Below are positions 1-11,443 of a stretch of DNA of 60,000 bases, piece by piece (the stretch's first letter is position 1; each line of letters begins with the position of its first letter). The position numbers and the translations under genes are program-made. The notes under the pieces were generated by a model that saw nothing but the letters and a program-made list of their open reading frames with translations, was not told where the DNA came from and searched no databases. Location: NCBI RefSeq assembly GCF_964340395.1, contig NC_135570.1:15828322-15888321 (forward strand), written 5' to 3'. This DNA is from Glandiceps talaboti. Lineage: Eukaryota; Hemichordata; Enteropneusta; Spengelidae.

Positions 1-579
1 ATAATGATAATAATGTTGTAGTTTTTAATATAGACCTTTCCAACTCTGTGCTCATAGCACTTTACCCCTGTCATGGATCTATCTGTACAACGGCCCTTTA
101 TACTTCCTCAGCTCCCTGGGAAGCATACAATCCATTGCAGCCTTTATAAGCACATAGGATTAAAGCCTTCACATTGCAACCTCTATCCTACCAGGTCCCC
201 AGTTATACAGATGGGTTGACTGAAGCACAGTCATGGTTGAAATCTTGCCCAAGGACTTAAGCCACTCAGAAAACAAACAACATTTCAATTATTTGAGATT
301 ATTGTTTTATTTTTCGTCAAATCAGAATTTTTTTAAGTATTATATAGTTGAAAGTCAAAGTTTTTTGTATAAAATTTTTGAAAATATAATATCGGATCGT
401 GGTAAAAAAAATGTATATCTTTGGACCACTTGATTCTCTTAGTAGGGGTGTGGAGTACTAACTCAAATGACTGACTTCTGATAGGCCTAACACGTTGGTG
501 GGAGGGTTGTTAGGGTCAGAGGACTTTTTTATGAGGTGGATAAATTATTCCTTTCCACCAACTACTAGGAAATTAACAT
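1..579. other. upstream flank, no gene seen
   Basis: AT-rich sequence in which I see no exon, RNA gene or recognisable element. The one short open frame (233-433) has low-complexity composition and no family resemblance. It may hold promoter or 5' untranslated sequence of the metallophosphoesterase gene downstream, but no motif supports a call. Confidence 0.4.
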
Positions 580-954
580 TCATGTTTTAAAAATTACATT
601 AAACAAATCACATGAACATAAATATATAAATAACCATACATTTGAGCCAATCTTGTCGGTGGCAGAACAACTTTCTCTGGCACCTCTAATTTCTTTGATA
701 TTTTTCCAAAACTTAAAAGGGTCATTCGCATTCACTAATAAAATGTTACGCTGTTTTGTTTTGTACTCTTTACTTTTGGTTCTACAAATTATTTTATAAC
801 CCTTTCGTGCTTCAATGTATTGTATTAGATCACTTTGAGCATTTGATCTACGGTAGTTATTTAATAGTTCAAACTTCTTCTCTCTTGCAAATAAACAATC
901 TCTATCCCACCACGGTTTAGTTATCACTACAACCCTTACTTTAATCATTTCCAC
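580..954 (-). mobile_element. LINE ORF2 remnant (endonuclease-RT linker region)
   Basis: The minus strand encodes about 124 residues with the look of the linker between the endonuclease and reverse transcriptase domains of non-LTR retrotransposons: KPWWDRDC, then basic AR..KK, LLNNYRRS, YIEARKGYK, ICRTKSKEYK and NDPFKFWKNIKEIRG. I see no catalytic endonuclease or RT core motif on either side, so this is a fragment of a dead copy. It lies just upstream of, and antisense to, the metallophosphoesterase gene. The family (L2, CR1 or Jockey-like) cannot be fixed from this piece alone. Confidence 0.7.
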
Positions 955-1152
955 TAGATATCATCATGCCAACTCCAGCCCTTGAGTAAATCTCAGTTAA
1001 AGTATTCAGTGCTTTGTCTAAGTCAAAACATTCTATAGCCTGATAAAACACGTGATGCAACTGAGTGAACAAATCATCCTGTAATCTTTGTTTAAAAGTT
1101 ACCTTTTTTAATTCTTTGTGTGTTACAGAGTAACTGACAACAATCAAGAGAG

Positions 1153-1273
1153 ATGGATATTTGTGTTGATCCTCTAAGTGGACATCCAAATAAAGCCTGG
1201 AAGCTAGCATTGAATAAAGGACAACATTTCAAGAAGGTATCACCAACAAATTGTAGTGATCCAAAGAAGGAAG
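1153..1273 (+). CDS. MPPED-like exon 1 (residues 1-40)
   Basis: First coding exon. The ATG follows a purine-rich context (AAGAGAGATGG) and opens a frame ending GAAG|GTATGT in phase 1. It encodes the variable N-terminal tail before the catalytic domain. A pyrimidine-rich acceptor about 25 bases upstream of the ATG suggests that the transcript exon begins near 1129. Confidence 0.85.
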
Positions 1274-1737
1274 GTATGTAAAATAATAAATTCACCACAA
1301 CTACAAAATCAAATCAATTCTGTAATAATTTTGAATTCAATCTTTTTATTTTCATTTCTTTTCTCAGTGTCAAAGCTATCCATTCATTTTAAACCCATTT
1401 TCACTTTTCTGATTTACTTCTGTATTTCTCAAAGGAATGCAAACACAGACAAACAATTCATTCTTCCTATTAGGATATTATGTTCTGTGTATATCTACAT
1501 GTAGTACTATTTTTATTCTTCCTGTTAGGTTATGTACGTTTTGTGTGTATATCTGATACACATTCCAAGACGAATAAAATGGCAGACTTACCACAAGGTG
1601 ATATTTTACTTCATGCAGGAGATTTCACTAAAGATTCTACACCACAGGAATTTGAAGCATTCAACAAATGGATCGGTAAATAACAATAATAAGTTATTTT
1701 GATACATTAATTCCTTCAATAATGTTAAACATATATT

Positions 1738-1772
<35 letters not shown>

Positions 1773-3545
1773 TTTAATAATAGTAATAATGGCACTATTT
1801 CTTTTTTACTCCAGGTAGTCAACCCCATGCACACAAAGTTGTGATTGCTGGCAACCATGAATATGTGTTGGATTCAGCAACATTTAATCACAGGAGTTTT
1901 TTGAAGTTTTTTGGTTATAAAAAATCAGCAACCAAGGAGGATATAACCAAATGTTTAACCAATTGTACTTATTTAGAAGATGAAAGTATCAATGTTTGTG
2001 GTTTTAAAATCTATGGTTCACCATGGTAAGTATACATATACACCTCAGTCCTAGAAATCTATGGTTCACCATGGTAAGTATACATATACACCTCAGTCCT
2101 AGAAATCTATGGTTCACCATGGTAAGTATACATATACATCTCAGTCCTAGAAATCTATGGTTCACCATGGTAAGTATACATATACACCTCAGTCCTAGAA
2201 ATCTATGGTTCACCATGGTAAGGATACATATACACCTCAGTCCTAGAAATCTATGGTTCACCATGGTAAGTATACATATACACCTCAGTCCTAGAAATCT
2301 ATGGTTCACCATGGTAAGTATACATATACACCTCAGTCCTAGAAATCTATGGTTCACCATGGTAAGTATACATATACACCTCAGTCCTAGAAATCTATGG
2401 TTCACCATGGTAAGTATACATATACACCTCAGTCCTAGAAATCTATGGTTCACCATGGTAAGGATACATATACACCCCAGTCCTAGAAATCTATGGTTCA
2501 CCATGGTAAGTATACATATACACCTCAGTCCTAGAAATCTATGGTTCACCATGGTAAGGATACATATACACCCCAGTCCTAGAAATCTATGGTTCACCAT
2601 GATAAGTTTACATATACACCCCAGTCCTAGAAATCTATGGTTCACCATGGTAAGTATACATATACACCCCAGTCCTAGAAATCTATGGTTCACCATGGTA
2701 AGTATACATATACACCTCAGTCCTAGAAATCTATGGTTCACCATGGTAAGGATACATATACACCCCAGTCCTAGAAATCTATGGTTCACCATGATAAGTT
2801 TACATATACACCCCAGTCCTAGAAATCTATGGTTCACCATGGTAAGTATACATATACACCTCAGTCTGATTACACGATAAACACAACATGTCTAAAAAAA
2901 ACTGACAGTTTTTTTACCCAAAATTTCATCAAAAGTACAAATAGACAAACTGATAAACATTAAACTATTACTGTGTACAACTGAGTACACCGGCCTTGTG
3001 TTTGCTTGCTTTTTTTTTCTCATTGAAAATATTATACACATATTGCCATTACTAGCCACAAGTATCAACTAGTATTTGTTGACCATACACACCTGTTGAT
3101 TGGCTACTAGTATCAACAATATCCTAATAAGAATCAGCCCAGCATTTTTTGACTTTGTCATGTATATACTCTCACACATGCGCACACACACGCACACACA
3201 CACACACACAGTCACACACCCAGATAGATAGATAAAAAGACAGACAGTCACACAGATAGATAAAAAGACAGACACACAGACAGACAGACAGACAGACACT
3301 GTACCACAACTATAGCCCTTATTGGTTCAGTTGTGGTAAAAGCAATTTTCCATTCCTTAAATGATGAACTTACATAACTGTATTGCCTATTTTGACTTAA
3401 GATGATTCAACTTCCTATCTGAAAATTTCTTTTGCAGTCTGTCAAAGGATTTTATTTTTGTATGCTCTATCGTTCTTGCTAAGGCATGTTGTTATGACTG
3501 ACTGGTTGGTTGGTTGGTTGGTTGGTTGGTTGGTTGGTTGGTTGG

Positions 3546-3622
<77 letters not shown>

Positions 3623-6292
3623 CGACTGACTGACTGATTATAATGTTGTAAGCTCTCAGTATTATTTTTCACAGGCAACCAAGATATCGCTCAGGGGCAT
3701 TCACATTAGATCGTGGCCAGCCATTGTTAGACAAATGGCAACAAATACCAGAGGACACTGATATTCTTTTAACACACACTCCTCCACTAGGTAAGTGACT
3801 ATTTACATGCGATATAAACTTCCAGGCACCTATGACCCCTTACTAGGCTCACATGTCCATGAGGTCATGTGTGCTGAATAGTGGGACAATATGTTGGCAA
3901 AGACTGAAGTGTGCAGTCAAACATTTCAGGTAAAATTTCAAAGTTGTATTTGGAACAAATGTTAAATTGAATAGTAATATTCTTATACATTTAGCCAGTG
4001 TTCCAAATTATGACTTGACGCTTGAATTAGAAATGTTGAACAATTATTTGTGTGTGTAAAACTTCAACATTTACACCTCCTACACAACAACCAAAAGTGA
4101 CGTTCCTCTAATATCATCCTGATATGTTTTATTAGTAGTAGATTTAGCCCCAATGCAAACTCTACACTTTTAACGGTGCAGACATGAATTTATTTGTGTG
4201 AACTTAATGTTTCTGGTATTTGTTTTATGTAAATTTGTGATAGGTTATGGAGACAATTCTATTGATTGTGGGTATTCAGGATGTGTTGAATTACTCAATA
4301 CAGTTGAACATCGAGTTAGACCTAAGTACCATGTATTTGGTCATATACATGAAGGTAAGTGTTTTTTAAGTCTTTCCCCAAAAGGGGAGGCCTCATTTAC
4401 AATGGGCTCCCTCCATCCGTCAGTCCCTCTGTCCATAATACGTCATATCTCAGACATGCAATATCCATTTTCTATCAAACCTAATACAAAAGTGACATAT
4501 GGGACATATGGTTGTCTATTTGTTTTTTTATATATGCAGATTTGACCGCATGACAGCCATATTTGTAGTCAAAAAATCAATTTTAATGGGGTGCGTTCGA
4601 TTATGTGTCCTCAGGGAGCCTCAGACCAGGGTAACTGACGTCACTTGGGCACCTCTGGTCATGTGAAAATCAAACGTATTTTATTGCATTTGGAGTACCC
4701 CTGGGAGTCTATAATTAAATCCGTGATTCACGATAAATAATTTGGTCCGTCTTTCCAAAATATTTTAGACAATTTGAAGTGAAAAAAAAAATTATTTCCT
4801 CACTAAATGTGGAAAGATATCCTCAACATGCAGTCATATCACCCATTGCTAATATCACCCATTGCTCATATCACCCCATTGCTCATATCACCCATTACTC
4901 ATATCACCCATTACTCATATCTTCCCATTACTCATATCACCCATTACTCACATCACCCCATTGCTCATATCATCCATTATTCATATCACCCCATTACTCA
5001 TATCACCCATTGCTCATATCACCCCATTGCTCATATCACCCCATTGCTCATTATATCACCCCATTACTCATATCGCCCCATTACTCATATCACCCCATTA
5101 CTCATATCACCCCATTGCTCATATCAACCCATTGCTCATATCACCATTACTCATATCACCCATTACTCATATCACCCCATTGCTCATATCATCCATTATT
5201 CATATCACCCCATTACTCATATCACCCATTGCTCATATCACCCCATTGCTCATATCACCCCATTGCTCATTATATCACCCCATTACTCATATCACCCCAT
5301 TACTCATATCACCCCATTGCTCATATCAACCCATTGCTCATATCACCCCATTACTCATATCACCCATTGCTCATATCACCATTACTCATATATCACCCCA
5401 TTACTCATATCACCATTACTCATATCACCCCATTACTCATATCACCCATTACTCATATCACCCCATTGCTCATATCACCATTACTCATATCACCCATTAC
5501 TCATATCACCCATTGCTCATATCACCCCATTACTTATATCACCCCATTGCTCATATCACCATTACTCATATCACCCCATTACTCATCTCACCCCATTGCT
5601 CATATATTAACCATTGCTCATATCACCATTACTCATATCACCCATTACTCATATCACCCATTACTCATATCACCCCATTGCTCATATCATCCATTATTCA
5701 TATCACCCCATTACTCATATCACCCATTGCTCATATCACCCCATTGCTCATATCACCCCATTGCTCATTATATCACCCCATTACTCATATCACCCCATTA
5801 CTCATATCACCCCATTGCTCATATCAACCCATTGCTCATATCACCCCATTACTCATATCACCCCATTGCTCATATCACCCCATTGCTCATATCAACCCAT
5901 TGCTCATATCACCCATTGCTTATATCACCCCATTGCTAATGCGGTATCTTGTATAGTAATACACCCTAAACAGTTCATGAGCTCACTGTGTTATTTTCAG
6001 ATTGTACATCATTTTGATAGAATGTATAGCCAATAAACTAACTAATCATCTTGTCATTATCTGTTCACATTCACTTTGTTGGCAAAGCACTTAATAAGCT
6101 TATTGTCTAATCAGAGATTAAAGACATTATAACATCATTTGATTTGTGATTTATCCTCATTTTTTAGGTTATGGTGTTTACACTAATGGTATCACAACAT
6201 TTATCAATGCTGCTATCTGTACATCCAAATACAAACCAACAAATCTTCCAATAATATTTGATTTACCAAGGCTTGAAAACCCCACTCTTTGA
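1153..6292 (+). CDS. metallophosphoesterase, MPPED1/MPPED2 family (6 exons, 276 aa)
   Basis: Complete coding region. Exons are 1153-1273, 1529-1675, 1815-2025, 3675-3790, 4244-4354 and 6168-6292; all introns are GT-AG and the phases agree (1,1,2,1,1). The joined protein is 276 aa, against about 290-330 aa for animal MPPED1/2 proteins. Calcineurin-like metallophosphoesterase motifs are all present: D50-T-H52, G-D72-F-T, G-N103-H104-E, H194 in THTPPLG, and G-H232-I-H234-E. The family hydrolyses phosphodiesters such as 2',3'-cyclic nucleotides with two bound metal ions; substrate in this animal is unknown. H232 is the residue that, from what I recall, is Gly in mammalian MPPED2, so this copy should keep a full metal site. 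There is no signal peptide, which suggests a cytosolic protein. A likely acceptor (TGTGTTACAG, ending at 1128) implies a further non-coding 5' exon upstream. The intron after exon 3 begins inside a 48-bp minisatellite that duplicates the splice donor. Confidence 0.95.
1529..1675 (+). CDS. MPPED-like exon 2 (metal motifs I and II)
   Basis: Begins after CCTGTTAG and ends before GTAAAT, phase 1 on both sides. Encodes RFVCISDTHS and GDILLHAGDFT, which hold the first metal ligands D50, H52 and D72. Confidence 0.95.
1741..1772. repeat. (AATC)n microsatellite
   Basis: About eight copies of a tetranucleotide within the short second intron of the MPPED-like gene. Confidence 0.9.
1815..2025 (+). CDS. 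MPPED-like exon 3 (AGNHE motif); its donor lies in a minisatellite
   Basis: Begins after TTTACTCCAG. Encodes VVIAGNHEYV, the catalytic Asn-His motif, and ends at CCATG|GTAAGT in phase 2, splitting the Trp codon of YGSPW. Its last 19 coding bases are the first part of the 48-bp tandem repeat that follows. The intron's first in-frame codon after the split Trp is TAA, so failure to use this donor would end translation at once. Confidence 0.95.
2007..2869. repeat. 48-bp minisatellite made from an exon-intron junction
   Basis: About 18 tandem copies. Each unit has 19 bases of MPPED exon 3 (ending TGGTTCACCATG) followed by 29 bases of intron starting GTAAGT. Donor positions fall at 2026 plus multiples of 48: 12 read GTAAGT, 4 read GTAAGG and 2 have lost the GT (ATAAGT). 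Each unit also contains acceptor-like CTCAG and CCTAG. The unit is a multiple of three and free of stops in one frame on each strand, which creates spurious 280-codon open frames. Confidence 0.95.
3181..3345. repeat. CA/ACAG microsatellite with dispersed-repeat tail
   Basis: CA tract followed by GACA-type repeats and a tail reading GGTTCAGTTGTGGTAAAA. The same tail follows the CA tracts near 23.1, 38.3, 39.8 and 51.1 kb, so this is a diverged copy of that dispersed family. Confidence 0.75.
3508..3622. repeat. (GGTT)n(GATT)n compound microsatellite
   Basis: About ten GGTT units pass directly into about eighteen GATT units in the third MPPED intron, 50 bases upstream of the exon 4 acceptor. 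Confidence 0.95.
3675..3790 (+). CDS. MPPED-like exon 4
   Basis: Begins after TTTTTCACAG and completes the split Trp codon. Encodes RGQPLLDKWQQIPEDTDILL and THTPPLG with metal-ligand H194, then ends at CTAG|GTAAGT in phase 1. Confidence 0.95.
4244..4354 (+). CDS. MPPED-like exon 5 (GHIHE motif)
   Basis: Begins after TTTGTGATAG and ends GAAG|GTAAGT. Encodes GCVELLNTVE and HVFGHIHEG, the last metal-binding motif with both His residues (232 and 234). Confidence 0.95.
4833..5940. repeat. 17/18-bp minisatellite (CATATCACCCCATTRCT) in MPPED intron 5
   Basis: About 63 copies of a unit that alternates between 17 and 18 bases (CCCATT or CCCCATT). A higher-order block with CATCCATTATTCATATC and GCTCATTATATCAC recurs near 4970, 5190 and 5690, showing duplication of segments several hundred bases long. 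The open frames over it are artefacts. Confidence 0.95.
6168..6292 (+). CDS. MPPED-like exon 6 (C-terminus)
   Basis: Begins after TTTTTTAG. Encodes GYGVYTNGITTFINAA and the conserved tail PIIFDLPRL, then stops with TGA. The 3' untranslated region must include the short tandem repeats that follow. I see no convincing AATAAA close by. Confidence 0.95.
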
Positions 6293-6299
6293 TGTGAAA

Positions 6300-6640
6300 G
6301 ATACCAGCTGGTGAACTTTACACTGTATGGGGAAACCAACCAACCAGCTGGTTAACTTTACACTGTACAAACAAACAAACCAGCTGGTTAACTTTACACT
6401 GTATGATGAGGTACCAGCTGATGAACTTTAGGTTAACTGTGTTGATGTAAAGTATGAGACATTACTCAGGGAAAGTTACACGGCATGTGTCTATTAGGGA
6501 AATTGTGTAGATGGAAAGTATGGGACATTACTCAGGGAAAGTTACTTGGGTATGTGTCTATTTGGGAAATATTGTTCAAATGAAAAGTTATGTGGGGTGT
6601 CTAGTTTGGAAACTGATCTTTAAATGGAAGTACAGGACAT
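6300..6640. repeat. short tandem repeats in probable 3' UTR
   Basis: Just past the MPPED stop codon ACCAGCTGGTTAACTTTAC recurs about four times (6302-6440). It is followed by a roughly 70-base unit containing GGGACATTACTCAGGGAAAG, about three copies with decay. Confidence 0.8.
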
Positions 6641-6765
6641 TACTCAGGGTGTATAGTTGGAACCACAATGGAAATAACTTTCAATTGCTTTCCTGTGTTA
6701 TCCTTGGCAATACTTTTATATATACACTTTTACCTTCCATAAAGGAAGGCGATATATGAAGGATG

Positions 6766-7018
6766 AAATGTATGTATGTATGTATGTATGTATGTATGTA
6801 TGTATGAATGTATGTATGTATGTATGTATGAATGTATGTATGTATGTATGTATGAATGTATGTATGTATGTATGTATGTATGTATGTATGTATGTATGTA
6901 TGTATGTATGTATGAATGTATGTATGTATGTATGTATGTATGTATGTATGTATGAATGTATGTATGTATGTATGTATGTATGAATGTATGTATGTATGTA
7001 TGTATGTATGTATGTATG
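6766..7018. repeat. (TATG)n microsatellite
   Basis: About 63 tetranucleotide units with scattered TGAA variants, ending in CTGT repeats. The Met-Tyr-Val-Cys open frames over it are not genes. Confidence 0.95.
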
Positions 7019-7227
7019 TCTGTCTGTCTGTGTCATCATTTTCTCAAGAATGGCTGGCTCAATTCAAACGAAACTTGGTGCACATATTTTCCAGAGTAAT
7101 GGCTAGAACTGGTGATGTTTTGGTCAACATTCCATGATAATTATTGAGTCATTTACATAATTAACAATTTATTAGGCTATATCTTAAGAATGCACTCTTC
7201 AACTTCAATATAATTGGTACCATACAT

Positions 7228-8088
7228 CACAGGGGCGTGTAATATTTCATAGATTGTTGTTTTCCAGGTCTACAGACTAAATATAACAACCTTTTGATTA
7301 ATATATATTCCTACATGTAAAGGGAAGAGACAAGGGAGGACATCGATTCACGACCCTGTATAAACTCCTCTGTACGTCCAGCTATAAGCTATTTTGAATA
7401 ATCAGCTCGTTGCTGATTGGCTGTTCGAAACTACGCATATAAAGAAAGCCTTTCAAATCCCCCGGAAGCATCACTACTTTATGGGCCACCAAAAATGAAA
7501 TCAATTTCAGTATACACAGATTCACAGTTTGACATGGTAAAAATGCAGTTGTATTGGAAATCGTACAAGTGTACTCACCAGGAACCTGTCGTGAACTTTT
7601 CGCGATCCATGGTTCCGGGTTTAGTGATAGGGACGTGCTTCTGAATCATTTGAATTTGAAATGTAGCGGCCATCTGACGTCATTGGTCAATGTCCCTTTC
7701 TGGGCCAATCAGTAATGAACATTTGACGGCTCAGTACATCGTTTGACTTGCCTTTGACATACAGAGGAGTTTATACAGCGCTCACTTATTGTAAACGGTC
7801 CATTTTTCTTGTTACAAAAGCATTTTTTGCCCCCAGTGATAGTGTATAACTTTACTTGGCACCTATTCTTCATGCGGGTATGTTTTTGTTGCAAATGTGA
7901 ATGTCAAATGTGCATGTTTTGTTCAAATTTGAAAGGTTAACGAAACAAGATGACCACCCTTTAATATTTCTTAGTAGTATAGAGATTGATACATTTGTAG
8001 CAGCAAGATTCATACGATATTTTCCTAAGAAAACGGCATTCTAAGCAATAAGAAAACAACAATCTATGAAATATTACACGCCCCTGTG
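7228..8088. mobile_element. non-autonomous hAT-type MITE
   Basis: The termini are a perfect 37-bp inverted repeat (7228-7264 and 8052-8088) starting CACAGGGGCGTGTAATA. They are bounded by an identical 8-bp direct repeat CCATACAT (7220-7227 and 8089-8096), the target-site length of the hAT superfamily. An internal 17-bp inverted repeat (7358-7374 and 7760-7776) lies inside. The 861-bp body has no transposase-like open frame, so it would need a transposase from elsewhere. Perfect termini suggest a recent insertion. Confidence 0.9.
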
Positions 8089-8562
8089 CCATACATTGGT
8101 GATAAGAAAGTGCATATGGCCAATCAAGTTTGATAATGTCATTTTTAATTGTAATGAGAGATTTGCATAATTAATGATGTACAGTAATTAGGCAATATTT
8201 TAAGAATGTATACTTCAAATTTCATATAATGTGGTACATGTATTGATATAGTTTACTGATGTAGTTTTTAATTGTAATCCATCATTTGTATAATTAATGA
8301 TTTGAGAACACTTATATATAATCCCATGAAATGTTAGTTTTACATCAGGTTTTCGATCTGTCCTGTTTGACATCACACAAGTGAAGATTTTCATGTTTTT
8401 AAGTGATAAAATGTATAATTTGGTGCACACAATCAAATGGAAAATGTAAGTGAATACATTAAGACTTAAGTAAAATAACCAACAACTCAAGTATCGTGTG
8501 ACCTGCAATAACCAAGATTAGTCTCAATAGAATTAATTCAGCAGAGTTTAGAAATTTTGATC

Positions 8563-8706
8563 ATTGTAACTGGATCAAACTGGTTTATCCAGACATCATT
8601 GAAAATGACATATTGCCCATTGTAACTGGATCAAACTGGTTTATCAGACATCATTGAAATTGACATATTGTCCATTGTAACTGGATCAAACTGGTTTATC
8701 CAAGCC
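8563..8706. repeat. 56-bp direct repeat, about 2.6 copies
   Basis: TGTAACTGGATCAAACTGGT followed by TTATC recurs three times, with CAGACATCATTGAAA between copies. Intergenic; no function evident. Confidence 0.85.
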
Positions 8707-9100
8707 AGCAAAGTATCAGTTGCAAGAATTTTACTACAATGTAGCTGAATGATTTACATTGCTTTCTTAATTACTTGTTGAACTACTATACTAGTGCAAT
8801 TTACAATTAAGTTATTACATTTTTACATTTCTTTAATAAAGCTACATGTGTTTTTTTAAACAGAACTGTCTTTATCATTTCCTGGAAAATATTGGACACA
8901 ATTTGAAAGTGTGTTTTTGCCCATTAAGTACCAAAACTAGATGCCACAAGAAACACCAAATTGAAGCTTATTTCTCAATTTCATTGGTTTAGCAATGATC
9001 CAGTGGTGCCTCATGGGAGTCAGTAGACATGTATATATATTAGATGAGCAATGAATATCCATAATGCTGAAGTGCATACCTACCTTCTTATAAATAGTAA

Positions 9101-9765
9101 TGAGTTACAGTTTCACTACAAGCTGGTCAACATACAACCTTGGAAGTTACAGTTCCACTACAAGGTTGTCACCATACAACCATGGAAGTTACAGTTTCAC
9201 CACAAGGTTGTCACCATACAACCTTGGAAGTTACAGTTTCACTACAAGCTGGTCAACATACAACCTTGGAAGTTACAGTTCCACCACAAAGTTGTCAACA
9301 TACAACCTTGGAAGTTACAGTTTCACTACAAGCTGGTCAACATACAACCTTGGAAGTTACAGTTCCACCACAAAGTTGTCAACAGACAACCTTGGAAGTT
9401 ACAGTTTCACTACAAGGTTGTCACCATACAACCTTGGAAGTTACAATTTCACCACAAGGTTGGCACCATACAACCTTGGAAGTTACAGTTTCACTACAAG
9501 GTTGTCAACATACAACCTTGGAAGTTACAGTTCCACTACAAGCTGGTCAACATACAACCTTGGAAGTTAGAGTTTCACTACAAGGTTGTCACCATACAAC
9601 CTTGGAAGTTAAAGTTCCACTACAAGGTTGTCACCATACAACCTTGGAAGTTAAAGTTCCACTACAAGGTTGTCAACATACAACCTTGGAAGTTACAGTT
9701 TCACCACAAGGTTGTCAACATACAACCTTGGAAGTTACAGTTTCACCACAAGGTTGTCAACCTTC
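9101..9765. repeat. 42-bp minisatellite, about 16 copies
   Basis: The unit begins CATACAACCTTGGAAGTTAC, continues with AGTTTCACTACAAGGTTGTC, and varies at few positions. The length is a multiple of three and the unit lacks stops in all plus frames, so three overlapping open frames arise. No start context, splice signals or domain support a protein. Confidence 0.95.
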
Positions 9766-10312
9766 TAACATTTATTTATTTTCTATAACACCCTTTCTAT
9801 TTTAAAACAAATATTCAAAAGTGCTGAACAGTTACAGTTAAAAATTAAAAACATTGGGAAATGATATGTTAAACTCATGAGATAAACAAACATAAAAGAC
9901 CTGATAAAACTACTAAAATACTACAATCAAAATAACTTCATTAAATTAATGTCCATAATGCTGTTTAAAAGACGTGTTTTCAGTTCACATCTAAAATGTT
10001 CTATATTATCAATATTCAGATCTGCAATTATGAAAAAATATGGCAATACTGAAGATCTCATGGTCCTCAAGTGCTATAGATATGACGGAAGTGTCCGTAT
10101 ATGGGCTTTAGGGGACGGGCAAGGTCAAAGTCAACATTCAAGGTCATCTTAATTTTTCAGTTTTTATCAACAAATCAACGAAACATTACAACAATTACAT
10201 GTATAAATGTTAAGTAGTGGCATATTACCTCTGAGGAAGGAACATCACGACTTCTATCAGATATCGTTACTTAAACGGCTAAAAAAAACTGTAGAAGATG
10301 AATCACAACAAC

Positions 10313-10401
10313 ACAGACAAGGAAACAACCACGTGATGAACAACTGATACTTGCATTGTTGAGAAGACAGACAAGGAAACAACCACGTGATGAACAACTG
10401 A
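10313..10401. repeat. 35-bp direct repeat, 2 copies
   Basis: ACAGACAAGGAAACAACCAC followed by GTGATGAACAACTGA occurs at about 10313 and 10367. No further structure seen. Confidence 0.8.
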
Positions 10402-11022
10402 GAAGATATGAATATTGCATGGTACCAATCATAGAAATTAACATTGAAGCTTTAGAAAAGAGTTAGTTATCAGGATCGATAATAAGTGAGAAACCACAAT
10501 TCAGCCTGGTACATTTGTCACAGAAATTGCACTGTAGTTTTAAACTTTGATATTTTTATTTTGACCCAGAAAATAAATGTCTTGTTATATGAAAGAAAAG
10601 TTTTATCCTTGTATTATATTTTTCTTTTCTCACAAAAATCAATTATTTATTCCACAAATTTAGTTTTCCTCTGTCTCCTGTGAGCCACCATAGATTTATT
10701 CCATCAATGTGTGAATGCCATTTCAAAATACTGGCGACTATTAAACCAAGTCATCTGTATCAATCAACCACCTGTAGGACTGTTTCACCTATTACTAACG
10801 GTGTGAGAATGACAGTGGACTTATTAATTAGGAACATTTATAACATGAAGGGTTCGGTAGAAACTGTTTTGGTCACATGCCATAAGACACCATGATACAA
10901 GGAACTGAGAGTGCATCGTTTGTTGGGGTTATAGTTGACCAGTATCTATCTTGGAAACAACAAATAGCAACCGTCAAGGTAGTCTCACTGTCAGATTTGT
11001 GCCTAATCGCTGCATGTCTGCC

Positions 11023-11092
11023 GAGTGGCTTAGCCACGAGAAGAGATGGGACGAGGGACTAAAGTCCCTCACTTCTCGTGGCTTCGCCGCTC
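11023..11092. repeat. 70-bp hairpin inside the LINE remnant
   Basis: Outer arms pair GTGGCTTAGCCACGAGAAG with CTTCTCGTGGCTTCGCCGC imperfectly. The core GAGGGACT-AA-AGTCCCTC is perfect. It is much richer in GC than its surroundings and interrupts the LINE reading frame. Confidence 0.8.
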
Positions 11093-11380
11093 AGGGCGCA
11101 CAATGTTTTTCAAAATTGGCTTCCAACTATATTTCACAATTATTTTACTCAAATCAGTCATTTCTACTCAACAAGACAGAGTACACGGAATGATTTACGT
11201 ATTTACGTATTCCAAGAGCCAAAACACAGGTCGGGTCAATTTACCATAAAGTATGCAGGTGCGAAAATATGGAATAGAATACCAACATCCACTGCAGGTC
11301 AGAGTTCAAACGAAAGTTTTAAAAAAATATCTGCAGTCTGGTAACATTGTACTTTAGATTAGACGTATTTACTTATTCTC

Positions 11381-11382
<2 letters not shown>

Positions 11383-11443
<61 letters not shown>
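11383..11443. repeat. (TTG)n microsatellite
   Basis: About twenty TTG units near the end of the LINE remnant. Confidence 0.95.

Noticed and set aside
1480-1683. MPPED translation starting at the ATG at 1480
   Set aside because: Those codons precede a clear acceptor at 1528. Exon 1 at 1153-1273 joins in correct phase.
2004-2880. Repeat proteins of about 280 residues on both strands
   Set aside because: Produced by the stop-free 48-bp minisatellite. The plus-strand frame differs from the MPPED reading frame.
7417-7644. Small open frame inside the hAT MITE as a transposase remnant
   Set aside because: No DDE, zinc-finger BED or hAT dimerisation motif is visible.
9051-9805. Tandem-repeat peptide precursor over the 42-bp array
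   Set aside because: Three overlapping frames are open equally well, with no signal peptide, cleavage sites or splice context.
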